Source: Schistosoma haematobium (Eukaryota; Platyhelminthes; Trematoda; Strigeidida; Schistosomatidae). From it: DNA of 64,000 nucleotides. The notes beneath the pieces were generated by a model. It did no database searches. It was not told where the DNA came from and saw only the letters and a list, made by a program, of their open reading frames with translations. The position numbers were made by a program, and so were the translations under genes. The DNA is taken from NCBI RefSeq assembly GCF_000699445.3, contig NC_067200.1:3450450-3514449 (forward strand). Reading direction: 5' to 3'. Shown here piece after piece: positions 33,443 to 48,400 of this stretch (position 1 is the first letter of the stretch; each line of letters begins with the position of its first letter).

Positions 33443-36400
33443 ATGGATGGAAACCCTAGTACTCTTTCCATCCTATCAGATAAGGTAATATATTATTGTT
33501 TTATTTATTTAGTTGATGTTCACATTTCTTCATCATTTAAAAATGTCAACTAGTCTCAATACTATCAACTTTTAACTTGTTTTGTTGCATCTATGCACCT
33601 AATATTAATGGATTGGTTCATCATGATATACAAGCTCGACATAATTTGTTCCGATTATTTTCTTAAGAAATTTATTTCCTTAAATTTCAACGTACTTCTG
33701 CCGAACTATTTGTTAATGTTATTCTATATTTTTACTTTTTTATTAATTATCATTAGTTGCATCATTCACTTAATTATAACGATTGATTGTATTCATATTC
33801 ATCAGTACATTGTTTGTTAAGTGTTACTTCATACTGTAATATCCAAACAAGTCAAGTTTAGATGGAATATACATAAATTTATTAAGAGAGAACACAGATT
33901 ATTTATGAAATATATACACCTAGTCTTCAATATTCCATTTGCGTTTCTTGTATATTCCGTAATCTAAGCTGGTTGTAGACTGTCCTCTATAGCTTCTCTT
34001 TGGATCTCACAAGTATTCTAAACTTTTCTTGCTTTCGGTTTCCTAAGATTCCTGACTGATGCAACTCCTATGCGACACTCCGCTGCATACTACTTATAAG
34101 GAATCTTGTGAGTAGTGTCTAGCACAATACACTAGTTGGAAAATTAATTTAATAATAAAACGAATCATGAGATAAACTAGAGATTACTATCTATTAAAAA
34201 TATAAAAGATACAACTAAACAATGAATAATTATTCTCAGAATAGGGGTTTGTGTAAATTATAGTAATTTTAATAGTTAAATTCATGAGTTAATCTAATTT
34301 AGACCTTCATTGAAAACCAGGTTTTCAGTGGTGGCCTCCAGTCAGTCAACTACAACGTAAGACCCGGCATATATATGCATCGGTTCAATTTGTCACAGTG
34401 GTGGCCCAGCTTAGATCCAACTATCAAAGTAATTATTTATTATGATCTTTTATTTTTCACAGAAGTAAATGAAGATCATTGTAGAATTTCATTTTTCTCA
34501 TTTCAAAATAAAACCCTTCAAACAATAATAATAATGGTAGTAGTAGTAGTAGTGTAGTGAACGGACACTCAAGTGGAGAATACCAATTAATTATTAAATT
34601 CATAATCACCCAATAGTTTAGCAAAACGTGAAAACCATACATTTAATACATCATTTGCACATCTTCTTTGAATTGTCTCTTACAAGCTTCAGTATTCCTT
34701 TATTTCTGTTGTTATCTTTATTGCTTTCAATTTTCTTCCCTCTTCTTTTTATTCCAATTTTCTCAACCTTATGCTTGCAAATATTCGACTTCTGACTGGT
34801 GTTACATACTACTTATATCTGCGGACATAAGTAGTACACACCACAAGAGTAGTAATGAACATCAGTTATTCAGTGAAATGAACGAATTTTTAAGTACATA
34901 ATATTTTAATGTAACAAATTATAAAGGATAAGATTACTCGTAATTTCAATTTGGAAAATAGAATAAAAAATCAAAGCGTAGAAAATAGTGGCGAGACTCT
35001 AATTTATGGACGGGCCAATCACAAGCGTTTTAGAGATTTCAAGGTTACGGCGCCAACTTCAGTGCTTAATGCTAACGTACGACCGGTTCACAGGGAATTA
35101 GTATAAAAAATAACACTAAGATCATTTACAATAAAATTGGTGATATAAACCGGGTTTTCTTTGGAACACATAAAACAATCACTTTAGCTCGATTCACACA
35201 TAACATATATATGTTAGGTTAGTTTGTTCGATTCTACAAGATTCTACAATCAATCGTTTGTTGTAGTGAGGTTCTTTTTTACAAGGTTAGACTAGTAGAC
35301 GTACGTCCAATTCTCCTTCTTTGCTAAAAGTATCTCTATAGAGGTTGTAGGCCTCAACTTACACTAATGAAAAAGCAAGATCCTCAAATACAACACGGAA
35401 AACACCGACCTAATCCAATTTGATAGTGAGACTGTGGAATATTTAGAATTCTTCACATACTTGGGAAGCATCATCGATGCACAAGAAGGATCAGATGCAA
35501 ACGTAAAGGCGAGGATTAACAAAGCAAGGGCTGCATTCCTTCAATTGAAGAACATATGGAATTCAAAACAACGGTCAACCAATACCAAAGTCAGAATCTT
35601 CAATACTAACGTCAAGACAGTCCTACTGTACGGAGATGAAACTTGGAGAACTACCACGACCATCATCAAGAAGGTGAAAGTAATTATAAATAGTTATCTA
35701 CGCAAGATACTCAATATCCGTTGGTCGGATACCATCAGCGACAGCCTTCTGTTCGAGAGAACAAACCAGCTTCCAGTTGACGAGGAAATTAGGAAAAGAC
35801 GTTGGAAGTGGATAGGACATACATAACGCAAATCATCAAACTGCATCACGAGGCAAGTGCTAACTTTGAATCCTGAAGGGACACAGAAAGGAGGAAGGCC
35901 GAAGGACACACTACATCAGGAATTGGAAGCAGAAATGAAAAGGATGAATAACAACTGGAAGGAGCTGGAAACGATTGCCCAGGTCAGGGTTGGATGAAGA
36001 GTGCTGGTGGGCGGCCTATGATCCTCCACGAGGAGTAACAAGCGTAAGTAAGTAATATTAGGTTGTAGATAAAGTTTTGTGGCAATGTAGATTTCATTCT
36101 TTTACACGGAACCATGTAGGATAAATATCTTTTTTTCTAACACTGAGAAACGATCCTAATTGAAAGACCTTTGTAATCAGCTTCAAAAAGACACCCTCTT
36201 AATTTAAAATATTTCAACAGGATTAGTTTACATTAATCATTAGGTTAATTATAGAAAGTGAATTAGATGATTACAAGTTTCATCAGCTCTATTAAATTAG
36301 TATCTAACAAAATCTTGTTGTGCATTCATTAGCCTTGTTTATTTAAATATTTTATGTACGTAGAGATAGAGACAGAGTTTACACTCACATACTTTTCTAT

Positions 36401-39400
36401 TGTTTATTTCAACCGATGATTTTTTTTCTGTTTTGTCTTAATTCACTTATTATCTAGTATGTTTTCTTAAATCCAAATGAAGATCAATTCTTATGTATAA
36501 AAAATTATTTGGATATAGAATTAGATAATGGACAAGGTGAATGCTTTTTGGAATTAGGTATTGGAGGTAAGTTAGTTGTTGTTTAATCTATTTATTTATT
36601 TTGCGCCGCATAGACCATTCGATTTGTGTAAGGGCTGGGATACTGTCCGAGTGCCCAAATCGAAGCAGTTGGTTCTCTTAGGGGGCCACACCCAGAGCCT
36701 TCGATCTAAAAGTCTGGTCCACATGGCAATGGAGCATCGTAAGAAGATGCAATCCCATGGTATCCGGTGATCAACAATAGATTCATACATCATTTGTTCG
36801 TTCAGGATCCTGTAGCCCATGTGCACCATTGGTTTGAAATAAAAATTTTCCAACTCCCTGGGTGGTTCCTCCGTGTCCACCAACCTCGTTAGGGCACTGG
36901 CCATTCGGTTTTCGTCCTCTCAATTTCGTGAAAAACACCCTCGCCACAAGAAGGCACTAAGTAGGACTTCTTTAGCAGTAGTTTTATGTCATATGAGAGC
37001 ATTTGAAGATAGAAAGCGGACTTTCTTAACTTTCGGCCGTACTAGGGCATTCGGGGGCTGTTTAATCAGTTAATATTTAATAATGAAAAATTTCTAAAAT
37101 TTTAATTATATTATATTATTGTATGGTTTTACATTTTCATGCAATAAATATGCTCAATTCATATCATTTGTCTATAATAAATATATTTTGTTTTGTTATG
37201 TCCTAATGAGTAGGAAAAAACTTATATTTCCGGCGTTTCGTGACTTAATGTAAGCCACTTCTTCAGAGGAAATATACATAGTTTATAATTTGCAGAAATA
37301 TCCTCAAATTATTGAAATCATCATCATCATTAAACCATATTATCCGATTCATTTACATGTAGATTAATTATTCAAAATCCGGTGATGTTTCTATTCTCTT
37401 ATTTTAATTGGATAATCATCATCTGATCCATTCTATCTATCTATCTATCTATCTATCATAATTGACATGACTTTAACTATTAATGTACACAAGAAGGGAT
37501 GAAGGAAAAATGCAAGTGGAAAGAAGAGGAACTCATATGAATAAAAATAATGATTACTTCTTTTTATCATAATAGTCCAATATTAAATGGATGCATCGAC
37601 ATTTTCTTATGAAAAAAGACTAATCATTTAGATTATTGGTAAAACAAAACATACTTAATTAGGTTATTAAAGTTAGTAATTACGATACTCTGTTGGAAAC
37701 CTAGGTTTTGTGTTATTTTCCACTGGTTATTCAGAGGGTATCTGAAATCTTGGGGAAAGTAACCCACTGTGTGAGGTCCGGCTTCACAGTTTGAGATGTT
37801 ACGACCGAGCTATTCAAGCAGTGAGTTATCTCCTGTAGGACTGAAGTGTTTTCTGTTGAATGATCATAGTAGTCTTCTGTACCGATTGCCTACAACCACT
37901 GGACAAATTAACATAGTCACGAGATATCAAGTCACTTAGACTATTAGTTGCACTGCAGCTTGGTTTGTAAAGTTTGATCAGCACTCAAGTTCTAGACAAA
38001 TATAATATTGCTCACAACTACTGACTGATCAATCAGTATGACTATTGATGCTGTCTATCCAAACCGAAATAGATGTAGCGGGTTTTCAACGCGTAACTCA
38101 TTGGTTAATATTCAGCTTTCTAAACCATTAAGCTACTGCTGCACAAATATTTGTTGAAATATTGCTTAATCATTTTGTTTCCCATTAACTACCATGTAGA
38201 TGGACAATGCCCTGGACTTGCTCCACAAGAAATGAATCAGTCTGTATGCACAGCTGAACGTCTTGCCGATTCCTTATCATCACATTTGATTCATTTGAGA
38301 GATCGTTGGATAACAGCTGGATCACAATCTTCAGCAACGACGACAACACAATCAGGGTCAGGTGTGGACACAACAACAAGACCATCCAGTGCTGAAAATA
38401 GTCACAGCAGTCCACATCGGCATACTTTAAGTAGTTCGTCTGGAGAAGGCAAAACAAAAGGAAATTCAGTGAACATAGATGATGGGAGTCAATCAAAACA
38501 AAGCAGTAATTCGACTGATGATAATAAGGAACTGTCTAGTCAAAATATATCAGAAACAAATGCAACTGATACTACTAGTACTATTAGTAGTAGTAGTAGT
38601 AGCAATAGTAGTTCAGCGACAACGGGTTGTTTAGTTAAAGAATATCTTCTTCGACGGAAAACTGCTTCAGATGATTTTGTAGATGTTCGGTACGTTTCTT
38701 TTTCGCCAAATATTACTTTCTCTCCTTCTCTCTCTCTCATTATTATTAAGTGTTTTATTTTCATATTCAGAAAACGCTATGTTGAGAAAGTCAGATAATG
38801 TACATCAATCAGTCATACGCAACGCAAAACATGATAAACCTGTATATGGGTTGAAGTTGCCATACCACTAGTTCATCGAGATAGAATTTTTTCAAGATGA
38901 TTCCCAAAGCAGTAGAACTACTCACAGTATCAGCAGTAGTATAAAAGATTAGGTATAGAAAAAGGGTGCAAGGATGTTTTAAAACTCATGTTCTATGGAA
39001 AGCTCAAGAGTGAGTGCGCCTATACCGTTGCGAACAATTCAGAACCGTGTTACTCAATGTTTCTAATCGTTGGTTACGATAATCATGCGGCATCCAACCA
39101 GGTAGTCTACACCTATTAAAGTGACTCGGTCCAATTGTCAGTGACTCCATAGACTGATGTCACGTCTTAGTTTTGCCGCTCCTGGCTATCTCCCAGCCTA
39201 CTCATAACATCAAACAACATTTCCCATCAAAGTAGTTGATGATTAAGCGTATGTATATTTGTACCTAGTGAGACTATTGTATATCACTATATTTCCTATT
39301 TATTTAATACATACCTTATCTGGTTACAACTGGACACTGAGAACGAAAGTATGTGCTACACATATAAAGAAATAACAATGTGACGAGATCAAAAATGCTA

Positions 39401-42400
39401 ATGGGTGTACAGTCTATATATATATATATATTAGGACGGAACGAACTGCTGTGCAGTAAACCCGTTCTTTGATTGGTAGACGGATATCTCGCCTACGCCA
39501 TAAATGATGCAAGTTGACAAAAGCTAGTCGAGCCTTCTGTATCCGTGCTGTGATTTCGTCACACACCAGACCACAGAGGCTGATGAAAATCATAAGATAA
39601 GTGAAGCTGTCGACACGCTCAATTACTTCACTCCCTATCATTAGTTCGGGTGTCGATGCAACCCAAATCTGAAGCAAGATTTTGCATTTCGATGGGAGAA
39701 TCGCATCCCGAACATGCCTGCATTGTTGCTTATAGTGGTCAGAAGACTGCATTTTACCAGGGGTGGGCATCACTTACATGGCTGCCTAATTGTTTTTCTG
39801 ATTGTTCCTGAAATATATACTTAGCTTGACTATGATCATTAAATACAGCCCTAAGAGGCTTTCTTGCAGCATCTTTCCTACGTCCAGTAAGACGCATACA
39901 AATACGCGCTCGCACTAGAGCATGATCTGAATCCAAGCATGTGCTCCAGAATGAGCGACAGTCTTCTATCGAGCTCCTCCATCTGTAGCTGAGAGCGATA
40001 CGATCTATTCGGGTCTAACGTTCGGACGAATTCGGGAGTCGCCATGTCAAAAGATGTTTTTCCTTATACTTTAAGTTGGTATTTGCAAGAAACGAGTGGT
40101 TATCTGAGCGTAGCTGCAACAGATGGTCGCCATTATCTGTTCTTTGAGACACGACACCATAAGATCCACCTAGGTGTCTTTCCTTTTCTCTTAGTTTACC
40201 TACTTGAGCATTAAAGACATCAGCCACTATTACTACATCAGAGCGCCAAACTTTTCTAGGAAGGTCGTAAAGCTTTCTGTAAAATCCATCTTTTACGTCG
40301 TCTGAGCTGCAGTCAGCGAGAGAGTAGGCAGAGACGACGAAGAGGTAACGACGAGTGTCCCTATAAGTTGGACAGCGCACGAACAACTGTCTACTGGGAT
40401 CCACTCTAAGAGAGCTAGTTCTGCCCTAGGACTCAGTGCTATTCTTACACCAGCAAGGCCACGAGAAGCAGCATCAGGGCTTCCAGATACACGAAGCTCT
40501 TTTTTTGAACACATAAATATTGATACAAAGGGTCAATGAATACATATGTGCCACACAATCATTTGATTTGTATGTGGGCTGTGATACTGCCCGGGTGCCC
40601 AGACCGAAACAGGTGGTTTTCTTAGGGGGTCACTCCCCGAGCCTTTAAGCTAGAGGTCTAATCCATATGACAGTGGAACAACGTTTTGAGATGCAGTCCC
40701 ATGGTATCCGGCGAACAACGATTGGTTCACACGCTGTTTGTTCGTTCAGGATCCTAGAGCCTATGTACACCATTGGTTTGGAACCAGGGTTTTTCCAACT
40801 CCCCTAAGTGGCTCCTCTGTGCCCACGAACCCGATTAGAGCGCCAGACATTCGCTTTTCTTCCTCTCAATTCCATGAGCAACACCCCCGCCACGAGAAGG
40901 CAGTGAGTAGGACTTCCCTGGCAGTAGTTGTGTACGCATTAAATGTTTTTCATTGTAATTTAACGTTTTTCAACAGTGTTTATTTTGTTAAACAATACCC
41001 CTTAATGATTATATTGTTCACGGATTGTCATCTGATATTCATTCACTCCAGTCAGATAATAAAATATTAAGATATTGAGAGGAAATATCCTATTTCTTGT
41101 GTCATTCATGTTGATCAGTGCAATCCAGTTATTTTTTATTATCAACAAATTCTGTCTTATCATTACTGTTGATAGAACGTTTCATTTCTATATGTCAACT
41201 TGAACTGATGTACATATGTACCAGATTCTACGCTGCTACTAACTACTGATGTTTCATTATCAAACTAGATTTCTTTATCAGTAAATGTTTAAGATTTTAC
41301 AGTATTAAGAAATTTTGTTAAATATATAAATAACCAGCTATCATATTGGAATTCAGTATAAACAGCCATTTTTACAAGTTTATACGTAAAGACTTTTAGT
41401 GTTCAAACTTTAGGATTTCATATTGTTCCTCAAATAACGCTCAGTTTTCTCCTTTACATCTGTGGGACAGTGATTTGCTCTAGACGAATATCTACACTAA
41501 ATACCGTACCAGTGTTTATCCTACAGGACATCAACATAATTGGTATCAAGAGCACGTGACTGATCCGACTATACCGTGAATACATTTTAATGTCAATAAC
41601 AATAATAACAAAGGGTAGGCAAATACATACCTTATCTAATACTTATCAGACTATGTACTAGTCTGACTACGTAAACAACCAGTCGCTATTTTCTTCATCC
41701 CCTTACATCAGTTCCATATGGTAGTTTGAAGGATTTAAATAGTATTTTGTTATAATTATTATTTATTCATTCGTCAATCAGATACATATCCGTCTACTTA
41801 TCTTTGTAGTCACACTCTAAATGTAAAAAGGCTGATAATATCACTATTATCCAGTTGCCCAAACCAAAGTAAATGAAACAGGGTTTGAATGTGCACATTA
41901 GTTATTAGAAGTCGAACACCTTAAATACCACTGTGCATATTGAGCTTAGTGCATAATGACTGTGTTTATTGATGTATGGTTAATTAGTTAAATCAATTTA
42001 TTGACTTCTTGTAAATAGTTTAACCTTATAAATATTAGTATCTACTTACATTTTATCCACTATCCTTGTGGCTTTGTTCAGTTTAATATTTAATTTTGTC
42101 TTCCATGTATCATAGGGTGGCAGTTGTAGGAAATGTGGATGCAGGCAAATCTACTTTACTTGGTGTACTGACTCATGGTGAATTGGACAATGGTCGTGGT
42201 TTAGCTCGTTTACGTTTATTACGTCATAAACATGAAGCGGAATCTGGACGTACTAGTTCAGTGGCACATGATATATTGGGTTTTAGTTCACTTGGTCAAG
42301 TAGTCAATAAACCTGTACATGGTCATTTGAATTGGTCTGAAATTTGTGAAGCTTCAGCCAAAGTAAATTTTATTTTGTACCACTCTCTGTATTTGGTTTA

Positions 42401-45400
42401 TTCGTTTTTAAATGTGCTTTCAAAGGTTTTTTTCAATAATTCGGGTAATCCTCTCTTTCTCTCTCTTACACACACATGTTACTTGACTTTTCTGTAGTTG
42501 TCTTTATAAAGATGGTAATACACAAATTTCTTTTCTGTTATGTGATTCTCCCGAAATTAGATCTCGTACTTGATGATTATTTAATTCATCTAGTGTATTC
42601 TGAAGGAATAATCCTGTTTTTCATCTTTTCTCTCATCTTACACAAATGCCTCCACAGAATTGCTTTGTGTCAAAGTTTGTAGTTTAACGATAAAGCCTCA
42701 ATACTTATATATATATAATTATCTGTGAATTTTTGTCAGCCTTGTGGGTTTGATGATATATATACGCCTTCAAAAATATCGACCTCAAAAACCAAGAAAC
42801 AGATTATTTTACTATTTATGAGAAATATCTCAGCAGCCATCACGAAGATCTTGAAGCTCTTTGAAATCAAAGGTGTTCACAAACTAACTTAGTCACTTCA
42901 TTCCATTTCGTGCAAACCAAAGAATAGTAATGAAGGAGGACAAATGCAACATCATTTACAGAATAATTTGTACATTACCTACGTATAAATGAGCTTAGAT
43001 TAACAGTGAGGCAATATGATATGCTATTACTGAGATCAATGGATGTAGATAACCATGAATACGGATTTGATTGAAAAGGCATCGAAAATTCAAATTCTTA
43101 AACTCCAAAGGCGTCAGGGAATTTCTAGAAATATAACATTCAAGACACTTAACAATCAACGGACACATCAACATAGAGCCAATCTATACGGAAGAGATCG
43201 GCCAACAAAGATAGTCAATGTGCATTTCATCAGTTTGCAGTTCACAAGTGACAACTCGACCCTGCAACTGGCATACAAATAAGTAACATAGTGACCATTT
43301 AGTTTCGTTTAAAGGATTTTCTTCGCCCTTCATCATAGTTCCACAGGTCAATTAATCTGGTCATATGGATGAATTTTTATATATGCATCTAATCACCATA
43401 TGCATTCTGGGGTTCTATTCTGTTCACCTTATAAAAGAGGTTAAATAAAGATCAGGTGTTACTATGCCGATACATGATATAACTGTTTAAGGACTATAAG
43501 TATTTGTAAATACCTCGGTTCATATCTGTAGCTCAAAACTGTAAGTAATATAACAGTGAATATCAGCGTTGGTGATACAGTTCCACTCATTATTCAACTG
43601 CTTCGTTTTAATTTTCATTGTTGTATCTTTTTACGTATTGTGTCCAATTGGTGCCAATTCCTTATTTAATTGTATTGTAATTCTGTTGTAATGCAAGTTT
43701 TTAATAATGAACACGTTTTTTTTATTAGAAAGGTAAGTTCTCAAAACGATCAACTGTATGCAGATCGGTAGACAATGTACAGTTAATACAAACTGCATAA
43801 TCAGTTGACACAAATCCTAGAATAAACTAGTATTAAAAATGTAAGACGACTGGTTAGTTGGATAAATTTCTGTTTAGAGAGTTAATATCATCTCAATACC
43901 TACAAAGTCGCATGCAGAGTTCGAACTAATATCTGATAACTCCATAAAATTATGCATCACATCATTGTTGAACCACATCAATACTTTTCTGCCATCTTAA
44001 ACGTAATGCAGTTAAGATATATTGATTTACAAATCCGATCAAGTCGGTGATCTCAATTTCTGCTAAGGGCATGTTGATGGTTGTCACTTACTAGTTGCCC
44101 ACGCTATAAGAAAATACTTCTCTTTGGGATACTTGGAAGAAAAACTGGATTAGGGATAGTCTTGATAACCTGAAGGTATGACAGCATAGCTCTAGGGGCT
44201 GATTGTATGGCTTTTTTGCAAGCAGTAGTTGACGTCTTAACCTCGTGGTTTAAAAGTCTTATCATCGGTGAAGTTTCGTTGGGAAAGGTCAGGTATACCT
44301 TTTTATTGTTGACATCTCCTAGCCCTCCAAATAATCTGCCTAATATGGTAAAACCTAAAGGAACGACTATTCCATCCAATATGGGTAGTTCGGGTCATCA
44401 TAATATACACCATCGACCATCATGTCAAGGTAACGGCTACGGTCAAGCATCGTGTGATTTACAATTGTTTAATATTGATATTAAGGATACTCCGAAGGTC
44501 TGTTTGATCTGTAAATAGTAGTCTATATAGATTAACCTTATTTATAGATAACATTAAAAGCCATTGAAGACTAGATAGCTGTTCTGTTCTAGTATTCAAT
44601 TTTTCAAGAGCCAGCACTCTCCTCGAATAAAACAACCAGTAAACCCTGGTATTCTATTGTACTAGTGACAATACATGACAATTGACACTTGTTTAGCAGC
44701 AGATTAACGTTGTTCATTTTTGTTCGCTCCACTCTCGTTTGGTGCATTTTTTTTCTTATTTTTCTATCGATTAACTTAATTTTATGTTTTTTTTATTACT
44801 CAGGTAATCACATTCATTGATTTAGCTGGTCATGAACGTTATTTAAAAACAACCATATTTGGTATGACTGGTCATGCACCAGATTATGTTATGTTTATGG
44901 TTGGTGCTAATGCTGGTGTTATTGGTATGGCTAAAGAACATTTAGGCCTGGCATTAGCTTTATGTGTGCCAGTATTTGTTGTAGTTACAAAAATTGATAT
45001 GTGCCCACCAAATGTACTACATGAAACAATGAATTTGTTATTTCGCATATTAAAATCACCTGGTTGTCGAAAAATTCCAGCATTGATATCATCAACGTGA
45101 GTATTTTTTGTATATTTATCATTGTATCATAAAAATGTACCTTGGACAATTGATTGATAGCTTAACGACTACAAAGTTCAACTTTCATTCTTTTTTCTCT
45201 CATATTCGAGTCCCATCTCATCCTTTATATTGATATATACAGGGAAATAGTATTACTAACCTTGATACCAAAAATAAAGTGTAAAACTTACATCTAAATA
45301 CAGAATCTTGTACTGATTAACTGGTTTATATTAATAGTACTAATAATCATGATTACTATGTAATAATGTTATCGCTCTTAGTTAATTGAATTACATGTTT

Positions 45401-48400
45401 ATCACAAAAAATGACCTTTCTTGAAAATTCAACTCAAAATTATATCTAAGTTATGAAGAACAGAGTTATAATTCATCAGTAGTGCTGATGAACAACGTTT
45501 GAAAACAACCCAATAATTATTTTTCTCAGTGAATATGCTGGAAATTAAAATTCACATTTGAAGTGAACTAAAATCATATCACCCCCAAATGTCCTGGTAC
45601 GACCGAGAGTGGGGAGAGTCCGTTCTCCCTATCGAAATGCTCTCATATGACCACGCATATATAGCGTCTGCCAGGGAAGTCCTACTCACTGCCTTCTCGT
45701 GGCAGGGGTGTTGTCTGCGGAATTGAGAGGACGAAAAGTGGATGGCCGGCGCTTTGACCGGGTTGGTGGGTATGGAGGAACCATCTAGAAGAGTTGGGAA
45801 ACTCTTATTCCAAACCAATGGTGTACATGGGCTCCAGGATCCTGAGGGAAAAATGGCGTATGAACCGATCGTTGGCACCGGCTAGCATGGGACTGCATCT
45901 TGTTACGATGCTCCACTGCCTTGTGGATCAGACATTTAGGTCGAAGGCTCCGGATGTGGCTCCCTAAGAAAACGACCTGCTTCGGTCTGAGCACCCGGGT
46001 AGTATCACAGCGCTCACACAAATGAAATGAGATCGTATAATAATAGTCTAGGGATCAAAATAAAGCTTATAATAAGAGGAATATGAACATACATAGTTTA
46101 GTTACTCAACAATTACCCAATAAAAATATGTGTATAGTATTAGTCCATAAATAGATTCCAACAGTTACCATTCATTATTCTTGCCGGGAGATAATAATTA
46201 CCATTTTTTCAATAATTATATTTATATCAGAAAGGAGTTTTTGTGGGTATTATATTAATGTAATAGTTGAGATCATGAGTCAATTGAAGCTAGACCACCA
46301 TGTAAAACCTGTTATGAGATAGTAACTGACTGTAGACAATGGTAGAAATGTGGTTCAATTTCTTGGATTGTTTAAAGTTAGACATTAACATCGTTGAATG
46401 CCTACCGACTCATTGGTCTAAAGGTTAAGCATTCATATGCAAGACCGACAGGTCTCGGGTTCGAATCCCTCCGGGTGGAATCGTAGATGCTCACTGTTGA
46501 AGAGTCCCTCCTAGGTTTTCCATGATTGTCTAGCTTCATTTGACTCATGATCTCAACTATTAAATCATATATTTATTTTGATTCTTTCTTTCTTTTTTTA
46601 TTAACCCTCTTTATACAACAATAATTCATTTCAGGGATGATGTTATTTGTTGTGCAACAAATTTCACTTCAGAACGTATGTGTCCAATATTTCCAGTTTC
46701 AAATGTAAATGGTACAAATTTAGATTTATTAAAATTATTTCTTAATTTATTACCATCAAGATCTGAGCCACGATTAAATGAATTAGCACATTTTCAAATT
46801 GATGAAATATTCTCTGTACAAGGTGTTGGTACCGTTATTTCTGGTACATGTTTATCTGGTATTATTAAATTAAATGATATTTTATTACTTGGTCCTGATT
46901 TATCTGGACAATTTAATCCAATTTCAATTAAAAGTATACAACGTAAACGTTTATCAGTGAATTATGTACGTGGTGGACAAACTGCATCATTTGCATTGAA
47001 AAAATTACGACGTAATCAAGTTCGTAAAGTAAGTATTGAAATAGATTTAAATTATTGTAATGTATGTTTGTTTGTTTATTTTTCTCATTTGAGTTGTTAA
47101 ATATCGTTTTGTGGGGGGGGCGAAATAATATGATCCTCTTTCTCCTGGTGATTGACTGGATCATGTAGACGTCAACATCCGGGGCGAAGCATGGGATACA
47201 GTGGATAGCTAGGATGCAGTTGGACGATCTACACTTCGCAGATGACCTGGCTCTTCTATCGCACACGCACCAACAAGTGCAGGTGAAGATGATCAGTGTA
47301 GCGGCATCCTCAGCAGCAGTAGGTCTCAACATACGCAAAGGGAAAAGCAAGATTCTCCGATACTGAACAACATGCACCAATCAAATCACACTTGACGGAG
47401 ATGATTTGGAAGATGTAAAAACCTTTACATATCTGGGCAGGATCATTGATGAGCACGGTGGATCTGATGCAGATGTGAAGGTGCGGATCGGAAAAGCAAG
47501 AATAGCATATTTACAACTGAAGAACATCTGGAACTCAAAACAACTGTCAACCAACACCAAGGTCAGGATTTTCAATACAAATGTCAAGACAGTTCTATTG
47601 TATGTGGCGAAAACCTGGAGAACTAGGAAGGCCATCATCCAGAATATACAAGTGTTTATTAACAGTAGTCTAAGCAAAACACTTCGGATCCGTTGGCCAG
47701 ACACTATCAGTAACAACCTACTATAGGAGAGAACAAACCACATTCCAGTGGAGGAAGAAGCGCTGGAAGTGGATAGGACACACATTGAGGAAAGCACCGA
47801 ACTGCGTCACAAAGCAAGCCCTCACTCGGAATCCTGAAGGCCAAAGGAAAAGAGGAAGACGAAAGAACACATTACTTTGAAAAATGGAAATAGACATGAG
47901 AAAAATGAACAAGAATTGGATGGAACTGGAAAGGAATGCCCAGGACAGTGTGGGTTGGAGATTGCTGATCAGCGGCCTATGCTCCATTAAGAGTCACAGG
48001 CGTAAATAAGTACTTAAGCATGATCCGAGAAGAAAGAATGAACTAAAAGCATGAGATAGTCTTAAAACAGAGAGTGGATGTATCTGTACTAATATGTTCG
48101 GTTTTGGTGTGTTTCATCCAACATCTCCAACCTCTAATTAAAATAATCACGCGGACCCTAATCAACTAATCTACAACTAGATACAGGATTCACTCTTACA
48201 GTCAATGACTTTATGGATTGATGCTACATTTTAGTCTGGGCATCCCTAGTTTATTTCCAGCTTACTTTCATAATTAGTTAATGCCATCTGTTGAGGTTGA
48301 TGGTTGTTGACTATAAGTAATACATGTCTCAACCACCTCATCAAACAATTCGCTATCTTCACCTAGTACTCTGTGTCTAAACTGATTATTGCCCACTCAG

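Noticed and set aside
33593..33820. 75-codon hydrophobic ORF in GTPBP1 intron 1
   Set aside because: The hydrophobic residues reflect T-rich sequence; there is no homologous feature and no splice context.
38151..38798. A 215-codon ORF starting at 38151
   Set aside because: Only 38200-38689 is exon. The first residues are intron sequence, and the end runs past the donor at 38690.
44207..44518. 103-codon ORF
   Set aside because: It lies in GTPBP1 intron 4, has no family resemblance, and overlaps an equally open antisense frame.
46414..46490. Possible functional tRNA gene
   Set aside because: Boxes A and B are present, but a full cloverleaf with acceptor stem could not be formed by eye, and the sequence sits inside a repeat with inverted arms.
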